A stretch of 64,000 nucleotides of DNA from positions 1,302,001 to 1,366,000 of the forward strand of contig NZ_JAEAGP010000001.1 of NCBI RefSeq assembly GCF_015999305.1, given 5' to 3'. The position numbers and the translations under genes were made by a program. Below the pieces are notes generated by a model. The model saw only the letters and a program-made list of their open reading frames with translations, searched no databases and was not told where the DNA came from. How positions within the stretch are numbered: position 1 is the stretch's first letter; each line of letters starts with the position of its first letter. Origin of the DNA: Erythrobacter sp. YJ-T3-07 (GTDB taxonomy: Bacteria > Pseudomonadota > Alphaproteobacteria > Sphingomonadales > Sphingomonadaceae). Positions 17,721 through 26,519 of the stretch are shown piece after piece.

Positions 17721-19319
17721 ATGCTCGAATTTCCGCGCTGGCGTAAGATCTGGCTGTGGGCGCTGACCCTGGCGGTGGCGGCATGCGCCATCCCCTCGTT
17801 CTTCGCCATCGCGAACATCCCTTTCCCCCGCAGCCTGCCCGATCCGACGGTCAATCTCGGGCTCGACCTTGCCGGCGGCAGCCACATCCTGCTCGAAGCG
17901 CAGCCCGCGCAGGTCGCGGCTCAGCGGCTCGAAAATCTCGAGGAATCGGTCCGCACCGCGATGCGCGATGCGAGCCCCGAGATCCGCATCGGCGATCTCT
18001 CGACCCGGGGCGGCCGCCTGTCCTTCATGCTCGACGATCCGAGCGAGATCGACCGGGCGCGTGAGGTCCTCACCCCGCTCATGAACGGCACCGGGCTGAC
18101 CCGCCAGTGGGAACTGAGCGTGGTCGACACCAGCCGGATCGTGCTCACCCCGACCGCACAGGGCCTCGACGAGGCGGTGACCCAGGCGATGGACAGCGCG
18201 ACCGACGTGGTCCGCCGCCGGATCGACGAACTGGGCACGCGCGAGCCGACCATCCTGCGCCAGGGCGACACCCGCATCGTGGTCCAGGTGCCCGGCCTGC
18301 AGGACCCCGAACAGCTCAAGGAACTGCTCGGCCAGACCGCGAAGCTCGAATTCAAGCTGGTCGATCAGGAAGCCTTGCCGAGTGACGTGGCGCAGGGAAT
18401 CGCGCCTCCGGGCAGCGAAATCTATCCCTACGCCCCCGGCACCGCCTTCGAAGGCAGCAGCATCGCGGTCCGCCGGCTGGGCGGCATTCAGGGCGACAGC
18501 CTGGTCAATGCGCAGGCCGGGGTCGACCCGCAGTCCAACGGCAATGTCGTCAACATCCAGTTCGATGCCCAGGGCGGGCAGCGCTTCGCCCAGCTGACGA
18601 CGCAGAACGTGGGCAAGCCTTTTGCCATCATCCTCGACGGCGAAGTGCTCTCCGCACCCAACATCAACGAGCCGATCCGTGGCGGCTCGGCGCAGATTTC
18701 CGGCGGGTTCACCGCCGACAGCGCCAACGCGCTGGCGATCAGCCTGCGCTCGGGTGCGCTGCCGGTCGATCTCTCGATCGTGGAAGAGCGCACCGTCGGG
18801 CCCGACCTTGGGGCCGACTCGATCCGCGCCGGCCTGCTCGCGATGGGCATCGGTTCGCTGCTGGTGGTCGCGCTGATGATCGTCACCTATGGCCGCTTCG
18901 GGGTCTATGCGACCTGCGCGCTGGTGATCAATGTGATCATGATCCTGGGCATCATGGCCGCGCTCAACACCACGCTGACGCTGCCCGGCATTGCCGGTTT
19001 CGTGCTGACGATCGGCGCGGCGGTGGACGCCAACGTGCTGATCAACGAACGCATCCGCGAAGAGCGAAAGCGCGGGCGGCGTGTCGTCACCGCGGTGGAG
19101 AACGGCTACCGCGAGGCAAGCCGCGCGATCTACGATGCGAACATCACCAACTTCATTGCCGGGGTGCTGCTGTTCCTGTTCGGCTCGGGTCCGATCCGCG
19201 GCTTCGCGGTGGTCCTGATCATCGGCCTGTTCACCAGCGTGTTCACCGGCGTGACCATGACCCGCATGTGGGTCGCGGGCTGGCTCAAGGCCAAGCGTCC
19301 GCGCGAAATCAACATCTGA
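17721..19319 (+). CDS. secD: Protein translocase subunit SecD
   Basis: 532 residues. SecD uses the proton gradient to pull exported proteins into the periplasm. An N-terminal span is followed by the D1 motif TVNLGLDLAGGSHILLE, a large periplasmic P1 domain, and the C-terminal RND-like membrane part with GADSIRAG and the conserved LTIGAAVDANVLINERIREE segment carrying the proton-pathway Asp. The gene is 20 bases after yajC and 19 before secF. Confidence 0.97.
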   Translation: MLEFPRWRKIWLWALTLAVAACAIPSFFAIANIPFPRSLPDPTVNLGLDLAGGSHILLEAQPAQVAAQRLENLEESVRTAMRDASPEIRIGDLSTRGGRLSFMLDDPSEIDRAREVLTPLMNGTGLTRQWELSVVDTSRIVLTPTAQGLDEAVTQAMDSATDVVRRRIDELGTREPTILRQGDTRIVVQVPGLQDPEQLKELLGQTAKLEFKLVDQEALPSDVAQGIAPPGSEIYPYAPGTAFEGSSIAVRRLGGIQGDSLVNAQAGVDPQSNGNVVNIQFDAQGGQRFAQLTTQNVGKPFAIILDGEVLSAPNINEPIRGGSAQISGGFTADSANALAISLRSGALPVDLSIVEERTVGPDLGADSIRAGLLAMGIGSLLVVALMIVTYGRFGVYATCALVINVIMILGIMAALNTTLTLPGIAGFVLTIGAAVDANVLINERIREERKRGRRVVTAVENGYREASRAIYDANITNFIAGVLLFLFGSGPIRGFAVVLIIGLFTSVFTGVTMTRMWVAGWLKAKRPREINI

Positions 19320-19338
19320 CGGGGCATCGAGTAACATC

Positions 19339-20316
19339 ATGAAACTTCTCAAGCTCGTTCCCGACGACACCAACATCCACTTCCTGCGCTGGCGGGTGCC
19401 GTTCTACATCGTCAGCGTGATCCTGATGATCCTGAGCTGGGTCGCGGTGTTCACCATGGGCCTCAACTACGGGGTCGACTTCGCCGGTGGTCAGGAAGTG
19501 CGCCTGACCTTCCAGCAGCAGAAGGAAGCCCCGATCCCGCAGCTGCGCGATCTGGTCGGCGATCTTGGCTATGGCGAGCCGGTGGTGCAGGAATTCGGCC
19601 AGCCCAACCAGGTCTCGATCCGCGTGCCGCTGCCCGAGGATGTCGAGAACACGCCCGGCGCGGCGACCGAGATCGGCAACAAGGTGATTGCCGCGATCGA
19701 CCAGCAATATCCCGACGCGCGGACCGACGGTAACGACACCGTTTCCGGCAAGGTCGCGGGCGAGTTCCGCGAACGCGCGCTGTGGGCACTGCTGGCCGCG
19801 ATGGCCGCGATCGCGATCTATATTTGGGTCCGCTTCGAATGGCAGTTCGGCGTCGGCGCGCTGTTCGCGCTGATTCACGACGTGTCGCTGACGATGGGCT
19901 TCTTCGCGATCACCCAGCTGGAATTCAGCCTGCAGATCATCGCCGCGATCCTCGCGATCATCGGCTACTCGCTGAACGATACCATCGTCGTGTACGACCG
20001 TATCCGCGAGAACCTGAAGAAGTTCCGCAAGATGCCCGTGCCCGAACTGCTCGACCTGTCGGTCAACGAGACGCTGGCACGTACCATCATGACTTCGCTG
20101 ACGCTGCTGGTCGCGCTGATCCCGCTGCTGCTGTTCGGCCCGGCCAGCCTGTTCGGCCTGGTCGCCGCGATCACGCTGGGGATCTTCATCGGGACCTACA
20201 GCTCGATCTACATGGCCGCGCCGATCCTGATCTGGATGGGGGTGACGGGCAGCAGCTTCGTGCCTCAGGAAAGCAAGGCAGAGCAGCAGGAAAAGGTCGC
20301 CCGCGGCGAAGCCTGA
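19339..20316 (+). CDS. secF: Protein translocase subunit SecF
   Basis: 325 residues, partner of SecD in the same complex. Visible motifs are GLNYGVDFAGGQEVRL near the N-terminus, KVAGEFRERALWALLAAMAA, and IIGYSLNDTIVVYDRIREN with the conserved Asp and Arg, followed by NETLARTIMTSLTLLVAL. Six membrane spans are expected. It is the last gene of the operon; a hairpin follows. Confidence 0.97.
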   Translation: MKLLKLVPDDTNIHFLRWRVPFYIVSVILMILSWVAVFTMGLNYGVDFAGGQEVRLTFQQQKEAPIPQLRDLVGDLGYGEPVVQEFGQPNQVSIRVPLPEDVENTPGAATEIGNKVIAAIDQQYPDARTDGNDTVSGKVAGEFRERALWALLAAMAAIAIYIWVRFEWQFGVGALFALIHDVSLTMGFFAITQLEFSLQIIAAILAIIGYSLNDTIVVYDRIRENLKKFRKMPVPELLDLSVNETLARTIMTSLTLLVALIPLLLFGPASLFGLVAAITLGIFIGTYSSIYMAAPILIWMGVTGSSFVPQESKAEQQEKVARGEA

Positions 20317-20346
20317 CGGCACGCCTGCATCCGATCACGCAGCTTG

Positions 20347-20378
20347 AGGCCGCTCGTCCCGATGGGGGCGGGCGGCCT
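20347..20378 (+). terminator. Hairpin after secF
   Basis: AGGCCGC / GCGGCCT outer stem with further pairing CGTCCC / GGGGCG inside, then TTGCTGTTTCT. The T run is interrupted. It stands between two convergent genes. Confidence 0.55.
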
Positions 20379-20386
20379 TGCTGTTT

Positions 20387-21568
20387 CTAGCGGCGGATGA
20401 TGTCCGAATAGATCGCGTCGAGCGCCTCTGCGTGCTCGGCCCAGCCGAACCGCTCGACCATCTGCGCCGTATCTCTCGGCGCGGGCGGATCGCGCAGGAT
20501 CATCCGCACACCCTCGGCCACCGCATCGCTGTTTAGCGCCACCAGTACCCCGGCGGCCGGGCCGCGCACCAGCTCGCGCGCGCCGCCGACATCGGCGATC
20601 ACCAGCGGGGTGCCGCAGGCCAGCGCCTCGACCCACGCATTGGCGAGCCCCTCGCTGGCCGACGGCAGCACCAGCGCATCGGCGGCGGAGAGCACCAGCG
20701 GCAGCAGATCGTGGTCCAGCAGGCCCAGGAAGTGGACCCGCTCGGTCACGCCCAGCTCGCCCGCCAGCGCGCGCAGCTGCGGCTCGTCAGGCCCCTTGCC
20801 GACCAGCAGCAGCTGCGTATCGGGCAGCTGCGCCAGTGCGCGCACGACCATCTTCTGGCCCTTGCGCTCGATCAGCGCGCCGACCGTCGCGATCAGCGGT
20901 CCTTTTTCGGGCAGCGCCACGCCGAGCCGCTCGCCCAGCATCCTGCGAAGCCCCGCGTTCTGCAGCGGACGGAACCGGTCGCGGTCGAGCCCGGTGTAGT
21001 GGATCGCGATCTTGCCCCGATCCATCCCCAGCGCGGCCATATCCTGCGCCAGCGCCTCACTCACCGCGAGTACCCGGTCCGCCTGCCGCGCCGCGTCGAG
21101 CATCTTCGCCCGACCGAAGCCGCGCGAGCCCCAGTAGTGAATGTCCGCTCCGCGTGCCTTGATCGCCAGCGGCAGGTCCAGCGCACGCGCAATCGTCGCG
21201 GCGGCCGGGCCGTCCGGGTAGAAGAATTGCGCATCCACCATGTCGAAGGGCTGCTTCACGTGCAACTCGCGCGCCAGCGGGAGGACGGCTTTCGCGATCA
21301 TCGCCGGGTTCAGCCGTCCGCCGACCTTGGGCAGCAGGGTGAAAATGGGGCGATACACGCTCAGCCCATTGCTGCGCCCGTCGACCGCCGCCTGCTCCAG
21401 CGCGCGATATTCGCCCATCCTGACCGGTGGCAGGCCGATCGGGTTGATCACCGTCACCTCCCAGTCGGACCGCGCGGCGAGCGCTTTCAGCGAACTGGCC
21501 ACAAAGGTGCCGAAGCGCGGGCGGGCCGCGTTGGGGTAGAGCGTCGCGAGCGAGAGGAGCCGTTTCAT
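20387..21568 (-). CDS. Glycosyltransferase, GT4 family
   Basis: 393 residues, GT-B fold. The N-terminal half binds the acceptor (MKRLLSLATLYPNAARPRFG and IKARGADIHYWG). The C-terminal half has the GT4 nucleotide-sugar segment VGALIERKGQ and the E-x7-E motif PSASEGLANAWVEALACG. It is a retaining transferase that probably acts on a lipid-linked or surface glycan. The start at 21568 begins the typical first strand; the frame upstream overlaps the XRE gene. It lies 11 bases downstream of that XRE regulator and is probably in its transcript. Confidence 0.88.
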   Translation of the reverse strand: MKRLLSLATLYPNAARPRFGTFVASSLKALAARSDWEVTVINPIGLPPVRMGEYRALEQAAVDGRSNGLSVYRPIFTLLPKVGGRLNPAMIAKAVLPLARELHVKQPFDMVDAQFFYPDGPAAATIARALDLPLAIKARGADIHYWGSRGFGRAKMLDAARQADRVLAVSEALAQDMAALGMDRGKIAIHYTGLDRDRFRPLQNAGLRRMLGERLGVALPEKGPLIATVGALIERKGQKMVVRALAQLPDTQLLLVGKGPDEPQLRALAGELGVTERVHFLGLLDHDLLPLVLSAADALVLPSASEGLANAWVEALACGTPLVIADVGGARELVRGPAAGVLVALNSDAVAEGVRMILRDPPAPRDTAQMVERFGWAEHAEALDAIYSDIIRR

Positions 21569-21579
21569 GTGCGTGCCCG

Positions 21580-22152
21580 TCACAATGGCCGGACCAGCGT
21601 TTCGGCGACCGCGATCCATGCCGGGTCTTCCACGATCACCTGCTTCTGTCCCGGTTCGGGGGGCAACAGCGCGATCCGGCGCGGTTCGCTGTCGACCAGC
21701 CGCCCGAAGGCGAAGCGGCCCGCACGGCGCGGCACCAGCACGTCGCGGTTGATTGCCTGGCCCGCCTTGGCCGGGTCGATCTGGCGCAGCCATAGCTGGT
21801 CGCCGGTGCGATAGGCCCCGGTGCTTGCGCTGACCTGCATGACCATTCGCGTGCCGGTCGCTCCCATCGCCTCTGGCAGGATCGCCTCGCGCGGGGTTTC
21901 CAGCGCCTGCGCGCCATTGTCGCCCAGCACGGCGACCACTGCCACCGGCTCGGCCTTGTCGGAGCGGACCAGCGTTTCGGGATCGACGCCCAGCGCGCTG
22001 CCGATCCGCTCCATCCATTTGAGCGAGAGGTTGCGGGTGCCCGTTTCCAGCCGGCCGATGGTCTGCGCGGTGGTGGGCGGAATGCAGGCCTCCGCCAGAT
22101 CGGCCAGGGTCCAGCCTTTCTGGCGGCGAATATCGCGGATCCGGTTTATCAT
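21580..22152 (-). CDS. XRE-family helix-turn-helix regulator
   Basis: 190 residues. Residues 1-60 are a Cro/CI-type DNA-binding domain (RIRDIRRQKGWTLADLAEAC, then QTIGRLETGTRNLSL). The rest is a beta-rich C-terminal domain (GTRMVMQVSASTGAYRTGD), possibly a ligand-binding or S24-like sensor, but no Ser/Lys protease dyad is evident. It is divergent from the DUF6456 gene across a 96-base gap and precedes the glycosyltransferase by 11 bases. It probably regulates that glycan gene and itself. Confidence 0.85.
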   Translation of the reverse strand: MINRIRDIRRQKGWTLADLAEACIPPTTAQTIGRLETGTRNLSLKWMERIGSALGVDPETLVRSDKAEPVAVVAVLGDNGAQALETPREAILPEAMGATGTRMVMQVSASTGAYRTGDQLWLRQIDPAKAGQAINRDVLVPRRAGRFAFGRLVDSEPRRIALLPPEPGQKQVIVEDPAWIAVAETLVRPL

Positions 22153-22248
22153 TAGGGTGCGTCTTTCACCAAATCGGTAAAAACCACTTTCCTACACCTG
22201 CCGCCGCTTGGCAAGCCGTCGCTCGATCAATCCGGGAGACTATCTGCC

Positions 22249-22722
22249 ATGCCGCGCGAACTTGCCGAACGCGAACTGACCAGCGAAGGACCGCGCCGCA
22301 GCGGCGGCCCCAGTGCGAGGCGCCGGTCTGTCACCGTCAATCTCGCCGAAAGTCCGCTTACCTGGCTGCACGCGCGCGGGCACCTGTCCGACCGTCTGTT
22401 TGACGCGGGGGAGCGTCTGCGTGCGGATTACGAGAAGGCGCAGCTGAGCCCCTCGGTCACGATGCGGTGGGACCCGGTGCGGATCAAGGGTGGGCCGGAT
22501 GCGGGGCTTTCCACTACGGAGCGGCAGCTTGCGGCGAAGGAGCGCTTCGATGGCGCGCTGACGGCGGCGGGCAGCGGCCTCTCGGACGTGCTGTGGCGCG
22601 TGGTCTGCGCGTGCGAGAGCCTGCCCGACGCGGAGCGCGCGCTGCACTGGCCCGCGCGTTCGGGCAAGCTGGTGCTCAGGCTGGCGCTGGAACGGGTGGC
22701 CGATTTCTACCGCATCGGGTGA
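22249..22722 (+). CDS. DUF6456 domain protein
   Basis: 157 residues. The central SPLTWLHARGHLSDRLFDAG, then GERLRADYEKAQL, is the mark of DUF6456, a family found mainly in alphaproteobacteria and often annotated as helix-turn-helix. The last ~90 residues are helical (LSDVLWRVVCACESLPDAER and LVLRLALERVADFYRIG), which suits DNA binding. Function is not established. It is divergent from the XRE gene. Confidence 0.75.
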   Translation: MPRELAERELTSEGPRRSGGPSARRRSVTVNLAESPLTWLHARGHLSDRLFDAGERLRADYEKAQLSPSVTMRWDPVRIKGGPDAGLSTTERQLAAKERFDGALTAAGSGLSDVLWRVVCACESLPDAERALHWPARSGKLVLRLALERVADFYRIG

Positions 22723-22760
22723 GGCGCGTTTTTTGGTCCCTGGACTGTGTGTCAGGTGTG

Positions 22761-23360
22761 TCAGGCGTGCCCGAGCCGACGGGCGATCCGCGCTCTCAGA
22801 CGCGGTAGCAGATCGGCTTCGAACCACGGGTGCTTGCGCATGAACAGGGTCGATCGCCAGGCGGGATGGGGCAGGGGAATCGCACCATCGAACGCGGCGC
22901 CGTCGGTTTCCAGCCAGTGCTCGACCCGCCGGGCCATGGTCCAGCCGCGCGTCTCGGGCAGGTTGGCCGCCTGTGCGTAGCTGCCGACCAGCAGTGTCAG
23001 CCGGTCGTCGGGCAGGGCGGCGAGCACGCGCTCGTGCCATAGCGGCGCGCATTCGGGGCGCGGCGGTCGATCGCCGCCACTCGCCTTGCCGGGGTAGCAG
23101 AAGCCCATCGGGACCAGCGCGACCTGCTGGGCGTCGTACATCTGGTCGCGGTTCAGGCCGGTCCATTCGCGCAGCCGGTCGCCGCTGGCATCGTCCCACG
23201 GAATGCCGCTCGCATGGACCTTGCTGCCCGGTGCCTGTCCGATGATGAGGATGCGCGAGTGTTCGGAGAACTGGACCACCGGCCGCGGTGCAAAGCCCAG
23301 CGCGATCTCGCACACCCGGCAGGCGGCGATATCCGCATGCAGCGTCTCTGTCGTGCTCAA
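22761..23360 (-). CDS. Uracil-DNA glycosylase family protein
   Basis: 199 residues. Family motifs are present: an N-terminal Cys pair (ACRVCE), ILIIGQAPGSKVHASG (motif 1 region), IPWDDASGDRLREW, FCYPGK, and the C-terminal active-site loop LPHPAWRS with the conserved His. Such proteins remove uracil from DNA or belong to the related, less defined branch (YqiG-like); the missing second Cys cluster suggests no full Fe-S site. It overlaps the last four bases of the ABC-F gene (ATGA), so the two are translationally coupled. Confidence 0.85.
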   Translation of the reverse strand: MSTTETLHADIAACRVCEIALGFAPRPVVQFSEHSRILIIGQAPGSKVHASGIPWDDASGDRLREWTGLNRDQMYDAQQVALVPMGFCYPGKASGGDRPPRPECAPLWHERVLAALPDDRLTLLVGSYAQAANLPETRGWTMARRVEHWLETDGAAFDGAIPLPHPAWRSTLFMRKHPWFEADLLPRLRARIARRLGHA

Positions 23361-25156
23361 CCCTCGACCCGCTCGGCCAGCATCAGCCAGCGTTCCTCGG
23401 CCTCGTCCTTCTCGCTGCGGGCATTCTCGATGCCCTTCATGATCGTGGCGAAGCGCTGCGGGTCCTTGGTGTACAGCTCCGGATCGGCGAGAATCTCCTC
23501 TCCCCGGGCGATGGCGAGCTCCAGCTCTTCGATCCGCGTCGGGAGCGTATCGTAATCGCGCTGGTCCTTGTAGGAGAGCTTGTCCGCCTTCGGCGGGGGA
23601 GGGGGCGTCGGCGGGCTCTGCTTGGCGGGTGCCTTGCTCTTGCCTGCCACGGGCTGGCGGCGCTTGGCCACCCAGTCCTCGTACCCGCCCGCGACGACAT
23701 CGACCTTGCCCGACCCGTCGAGGCCGAGCGTGACGGTGACCGTCCGGTCGAGGAAGTCGCGGTCGTGGCTGACGATCAGCACGGTGCCCTCGTAGTCCGC
23801 GATGACCTCCTGCAAGAGGTCGAGCGTCTCGAGGTCGAGATCGTTGGTCGGCTCGTCCAGCACCAGCAGATTGGACGCACGGGCGAACTCGCGCGCCAGA
23901 AGCAGGCGGGAGCGTTCGCCACCCGAGAGGATGTCGACCTTGGTATCAACGATGCCGGGATCGAACAGGAACTCCTTGAGGTAGCCCTGCACATGCTTGC
24001 GGTTGCCCCGCACATCGATCCAGTCGCCGCCCTCGGCCAGCACCTGCCGCACGGTTTGGCCTTCGCCCAGCAGGCTGCGCTGCTGGTCGATCATCACGCC
24101 GGTCAGCGTCTTGGCGATGTCGACGGTGCCGCTGTCGGGCTCGATCTCGCCGGTCAGCAGCTTGAGCAGAGTGGTCTTGCCCGCGCCATTGGCACCGACG
24201 ATGCCGATCCGGTCGCCGCGCTGGATGCGAAGCGAGAAGTCGCGGATAATCGTGCGGTCGCCATAGGTCTTGGAGACATGATCGGCGACGATCACCGACT
24301 TGCTCTTGAAGTCCTCCGCCGTCGCCAGCTTCAGCTTCGCCGTGCCGCTGGTGTCGATCATAGAGGCACGCTGGGCGCGCATCTGCCACAGCTTTTCCAG
24401 CCGGCCCTGGTTGCGCTTGCGCCGCGCGGTCACCCCGCGTTCGAGCCAGTGCGCTTCCAGCTTCAGCTTCGCGTCCAGCTTCTCCGCCGCGCGCGCTTCC
24501 TCGGCATAGACCTGCTCTTCCCACGCCTCGTACCCGCCGAAGCCGACTTCCTTCCGCCGCATCGTGCCCCGGTCGAGCCACAGCGTCGCCCGGGTCAGGC
24601 GCTTGAGGAAGGTCCGGTCGTGGCTGATGACCACGAAGGCGCCGGTATAGCGATCGAGCCAGCTCTCCAGCCAGTCGATCGCGGCGAGATCGAGGTGGTT
24701 GGTCGGCTCGTCCATCAGCAGCAGGTCGGGGTCCTGCGCGAGCGCGCGGGCAATCTGCGCGCGGCGCTTCTCGCCCCCGCTCGCACCCTTGCACTCGCGG
24801 CTCATGTCGATGCCGAGCTGGCCCGCAATCGCCTCGACCTCGTGTTCGGCAGGCGGGTTCTCGCCCCCCAGTGCGAAGTCCATGAGGGTTTTGTGAGCCG
24901 ATACGTCGGGATCCTGCTCCAGCACCACGATCCGCGTGCCGGGCTTCACCTTGCGCTGGCCCTGATCCGCGTCGAGCTTGTCGTCGATCAGCCGGAACAG
25001 CGTGGTCTTGCCCGCGCCATTACGCCCGATCAGCGCGAGCCGGTCGCGCGGGCCGATGTGCAGGTCGATATTATCCTGGTTCGGGCCGCCGAACAGCCAC
25101 CGGCCGCCTTGTTGGAGGCCGAGGTTTTCCCAGGAAAGAATTGGAGGCTGAGCCAT
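23357..25156 (-). CDS. ABC-F family ATPase (Uup/EttA-like)
   Basis: 599 residues with two fused nucleotide-binding domains: Walker A GRNGAGKTT and GANGAGKTT, signatures GASGGEKRR and LSGGERSRL, Walker B LLLMDEPTNHLD and LLVLDEPTNDLD. Between them lies the basic linker (ERGVTARRKRNQGRLEKLW) that contacts the ribosome or RNA, and the C-terminus is a charged coiled coil. There is no membrane domain. ABC-F proteins act on ribosomes or DNA; the Uup branch is the nearest match because of the C-terminal coiled coil. It shares a transcript with the downstream uracil-DNA glycosylase homologue. Confidence 0.92.
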   Translation of the reverse strand: MAQPPILSWENLGLQQGGRWLFGGPNQDNIDLHIGPRDRLALIGRNGAGKTTLFRLIDDKLDADQGQRKVKPGTRIVVLEQDPDVSAHKTLMDFALGGENPPAEHEVEAIAGQLGIDMSRECKGASGGEKRRAQIARALAQDPDLLLMDEPTNHLDLAAIDWLESWLDRYTGAFVVISHDRTFLKRLTRATLWLDRGTMRRKEVGFGGYEAWEEQVYAEEARAAEKLDAKLKLEAHWLERGVTARRKRNQGRLEKLWQMRAQRASMIDTSGTAKLKLATAEDFKSKSVIVADHVSKTYGDRTIIRDFSLRIQRGDRIGIVGANGAGKTTLLKLLTGEIEPDSGTVDIAKTLTGVMIDQQRSLLGEGQTVRQVLAEGGDWIDVRGNRKHVQGYLKEFLFDPGIVDTKVDILSGGERSRLLLAREFARASNLLVLDEPTNDLDLETLDLLQEVIADYEGTVLIVSHDRDFLDRTVTVTLGLDGSGKVDVVAGGYEDWVAKRRQPVAGKSKAPAKQSPPTPPPPPKADKLSYKDQRDYDTLPTRIEELELAIARGEEILADPELYTKDPQRFATIMKGIENARSEKDEAEERWLMLAERVEG

Positions 25157-25257
25157 TGTTGCGGCGAGTTAAGGCGCGAAGAGCTAACTCACAAGCCTTC
25201 CGCACGCCGATGCTTGCGGGTAACTGCTGGAAAACAGCAATCGTCTGGAGAATGCCG

Positions 25258-25983
25258 ATGATCCGCAACGCCATCGTACCCACCGTCCTTGCCGCCACCG
25301 CTCTGGCCGCAAGCCCCGCGATCGCCGCCGAAATTCAGGTTCAGGCCACCGGGCCGGTGATCGAACTGGTGGTCGACGAACAGGTCGAGGTCGAGCCTGA
25401 CACGGTGACCATCAGCGCAGGCGTGACCAACCAGGCGCAAACCGCGCAAGAGGCACTCTCGCAGAACTCCACGCAGATGCAGGGCGTGATCGACCGGCTG
25501 AAATCGCTCGGCATCCCCGAACGCGATATCCAGACCACCCGGATCAATCTGGGCGCACGGTTCGATTATGACCAGCAGACCCAGCAGCAGGTCTTTCGCG
25601 GCTATCAGGCATCCAATCAGGTCAGCGTGAAGCTGAGGGATACCGAAGAGGTCGGTGCGGTGCTCGATGCACTGGTGAAGGCGGGCGCGAACGATATCAA
25701 CGGCCCCAGCTTCTCGGTCTCGGACGATACCGGCCCCAAGGCCGAAGCCCGCAAGCGCGCGCTTGAGCGTGCGCGCAGCATGGCGCTGGATTACGCGCGG
25801 GTTGCCGGGTACTCCAACGTCCGGGTTCTGCAGATTTCCGAAAGCGTGCAGGGTTCTGCACGGGAGTATAGCGCCGACGCAATCCGCGTGACCGGATCGC
25901 GCATCGGCGGTGCGCCGCCGGTCCAGGCCGGGATGGTGGAGACCGGGGTAACGGTCAGCGTCACCTACGAGGCGGTCAATTAA
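25258..25983 (+). CDS. SIMPL (DUF541) domain periplasmic protein
   Basis: 241 residues. A signal peptide (MIRNAIVPTVLAATALAA, cleaved after AIAA) leads into a SIMPL domain: VEVEPDTVTISAGVTNQAQT, then QGVIDRLKSLGIPERDIQTT and YQASNQVSVKLRDTEEVG. Family members are secreted or periplasmic and poorly understood, with reports of roles in oxidative stress and signalling. The ATG at 25258 is chosen because GGAG lies seven bases upstream; ATG 25252 would be too close to it. It is divergent from the ABC-F gene. Confidence 0.9.
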   Translation: MIRNAIVPTVLAATALAASPAIAAEIQVQATGPVIELVVDEQVEVEPDTVTISAGVTNQAQTAQEALSQNSTQMQGVIDRLKSLGIPERDIQTTRINLGARFDYDQQTQQQVFRGYQASNQVSVKLRDTEEVGAVLDALVKAGANDINGPSFSVSDDTGPKAEARKRALERARSMALDYARVAGYSNVRVLQISESVQGSAREYSADAIRVTGSRIGGAPPVQAGMVETGVTVSVTYEAVN

Positions 25984-26034
25984 GGCGGGTGTTCACAAAT
26001 TGAGGCGGAAACCTGAACGGATGGTGGCGTGTCG

Positions 26035-26051
26035 TATTCACAGGCTATTCA
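26035..26051 (+). promoter_or_regulatory. Direct repeat TATTCA-N5-TATTCA before the PepSY/two-component operon
   Basis: Two identical TATTCA hexamers start 11 bases apart, the helical spacing used by OmpR/PhoB-family response regulators, 29 bases before the start of the small secreted protein gene. The response regulator encoded downstream is of that family, so this could be its own binding site. Confidence 0.5.
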
Positions 26052-26079
26052 ATGGTTTCCGCCTATCGCTGTGCGCATC

Positions 26080-26415
26080 ATGAAATCGCTCCTCGCCTCG
26101 CTCCTTCTCGGATGTGCGCTCGTCGCCGCACCTGCGCCCGCGTTTGCCCAGAGCAACCCGGCGCAGGAAGCGGCGCGGCGCGATACCCAGTCGGGCAGGG
26201 CGCTGCCGCTGCGCCAGATCGAGGCGATCGTGTTCCGCTCGCTCGATGCGCCGGTCTGTTCCAACAGCGGAAATGGGCGCGATTGCTACGAATATCTGGG
26301 CCCCGCGTACGATCCCGGCGCGATGGCCTATCGCCTCAAGTTCATGCGCAACAGCCGCGTGACCTTCGTCGATATCGACGCCCGCACGGGCCGCGTGCTG
26401 AGCCGCGCGCGCTAA
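26080..26415 (+). CDS. Small secreted PepSY-like protein
   Basis: 111 residues. The signal peptide is MKSLLASLLLGCALVAAPAP with cleavage near AFAQ. The mature part (LPLRQIEAIVFRS, then AYRLKFMRNSRVTFVDIDAR) has the shape of a PepSY domain, ending TGRVLSRAR. PepSY proteins commonly lie in front of OmpR-type two-component systems and may modulate the sensor in the periplasm. Two Cys residues (PVCSN and RDCYE) could form a disulfide. The response regulator starts 104 bases downstream. The start agrees with the signal peptide. Confidence 0.72.
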   Translation: MKSLLASLLLGCALVAAPAPAFAQSNPAQEAARRDTQSGRALPLRQIEAIVFRSLDAPVCSNSGNGRDCYEYLGPAYDPGAMAYRLKFMRNSRVTFVDIDARTGRVLSRAR

Positions 26416-26519
26416 GCGTCCGTCGGAAAAAGAGGGCCTGTTGTTGACGATCACGCGCCATTCGCTTCAAGGAGCGGCCTTGTTTAAGATACTTGCCAAG
26501 TGACAAGGACCACACGCCG

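Noticed and set aside
17520..19376. A 618-codon open frame antisense to secD
   Set aside because: SecD is complete and in its standard operon.
23288..25261. A 657-codon open frame antisense to the ABC-F gene
   Set aside because: The sense gene has both ATP-binding domains; the other frame has no family features.
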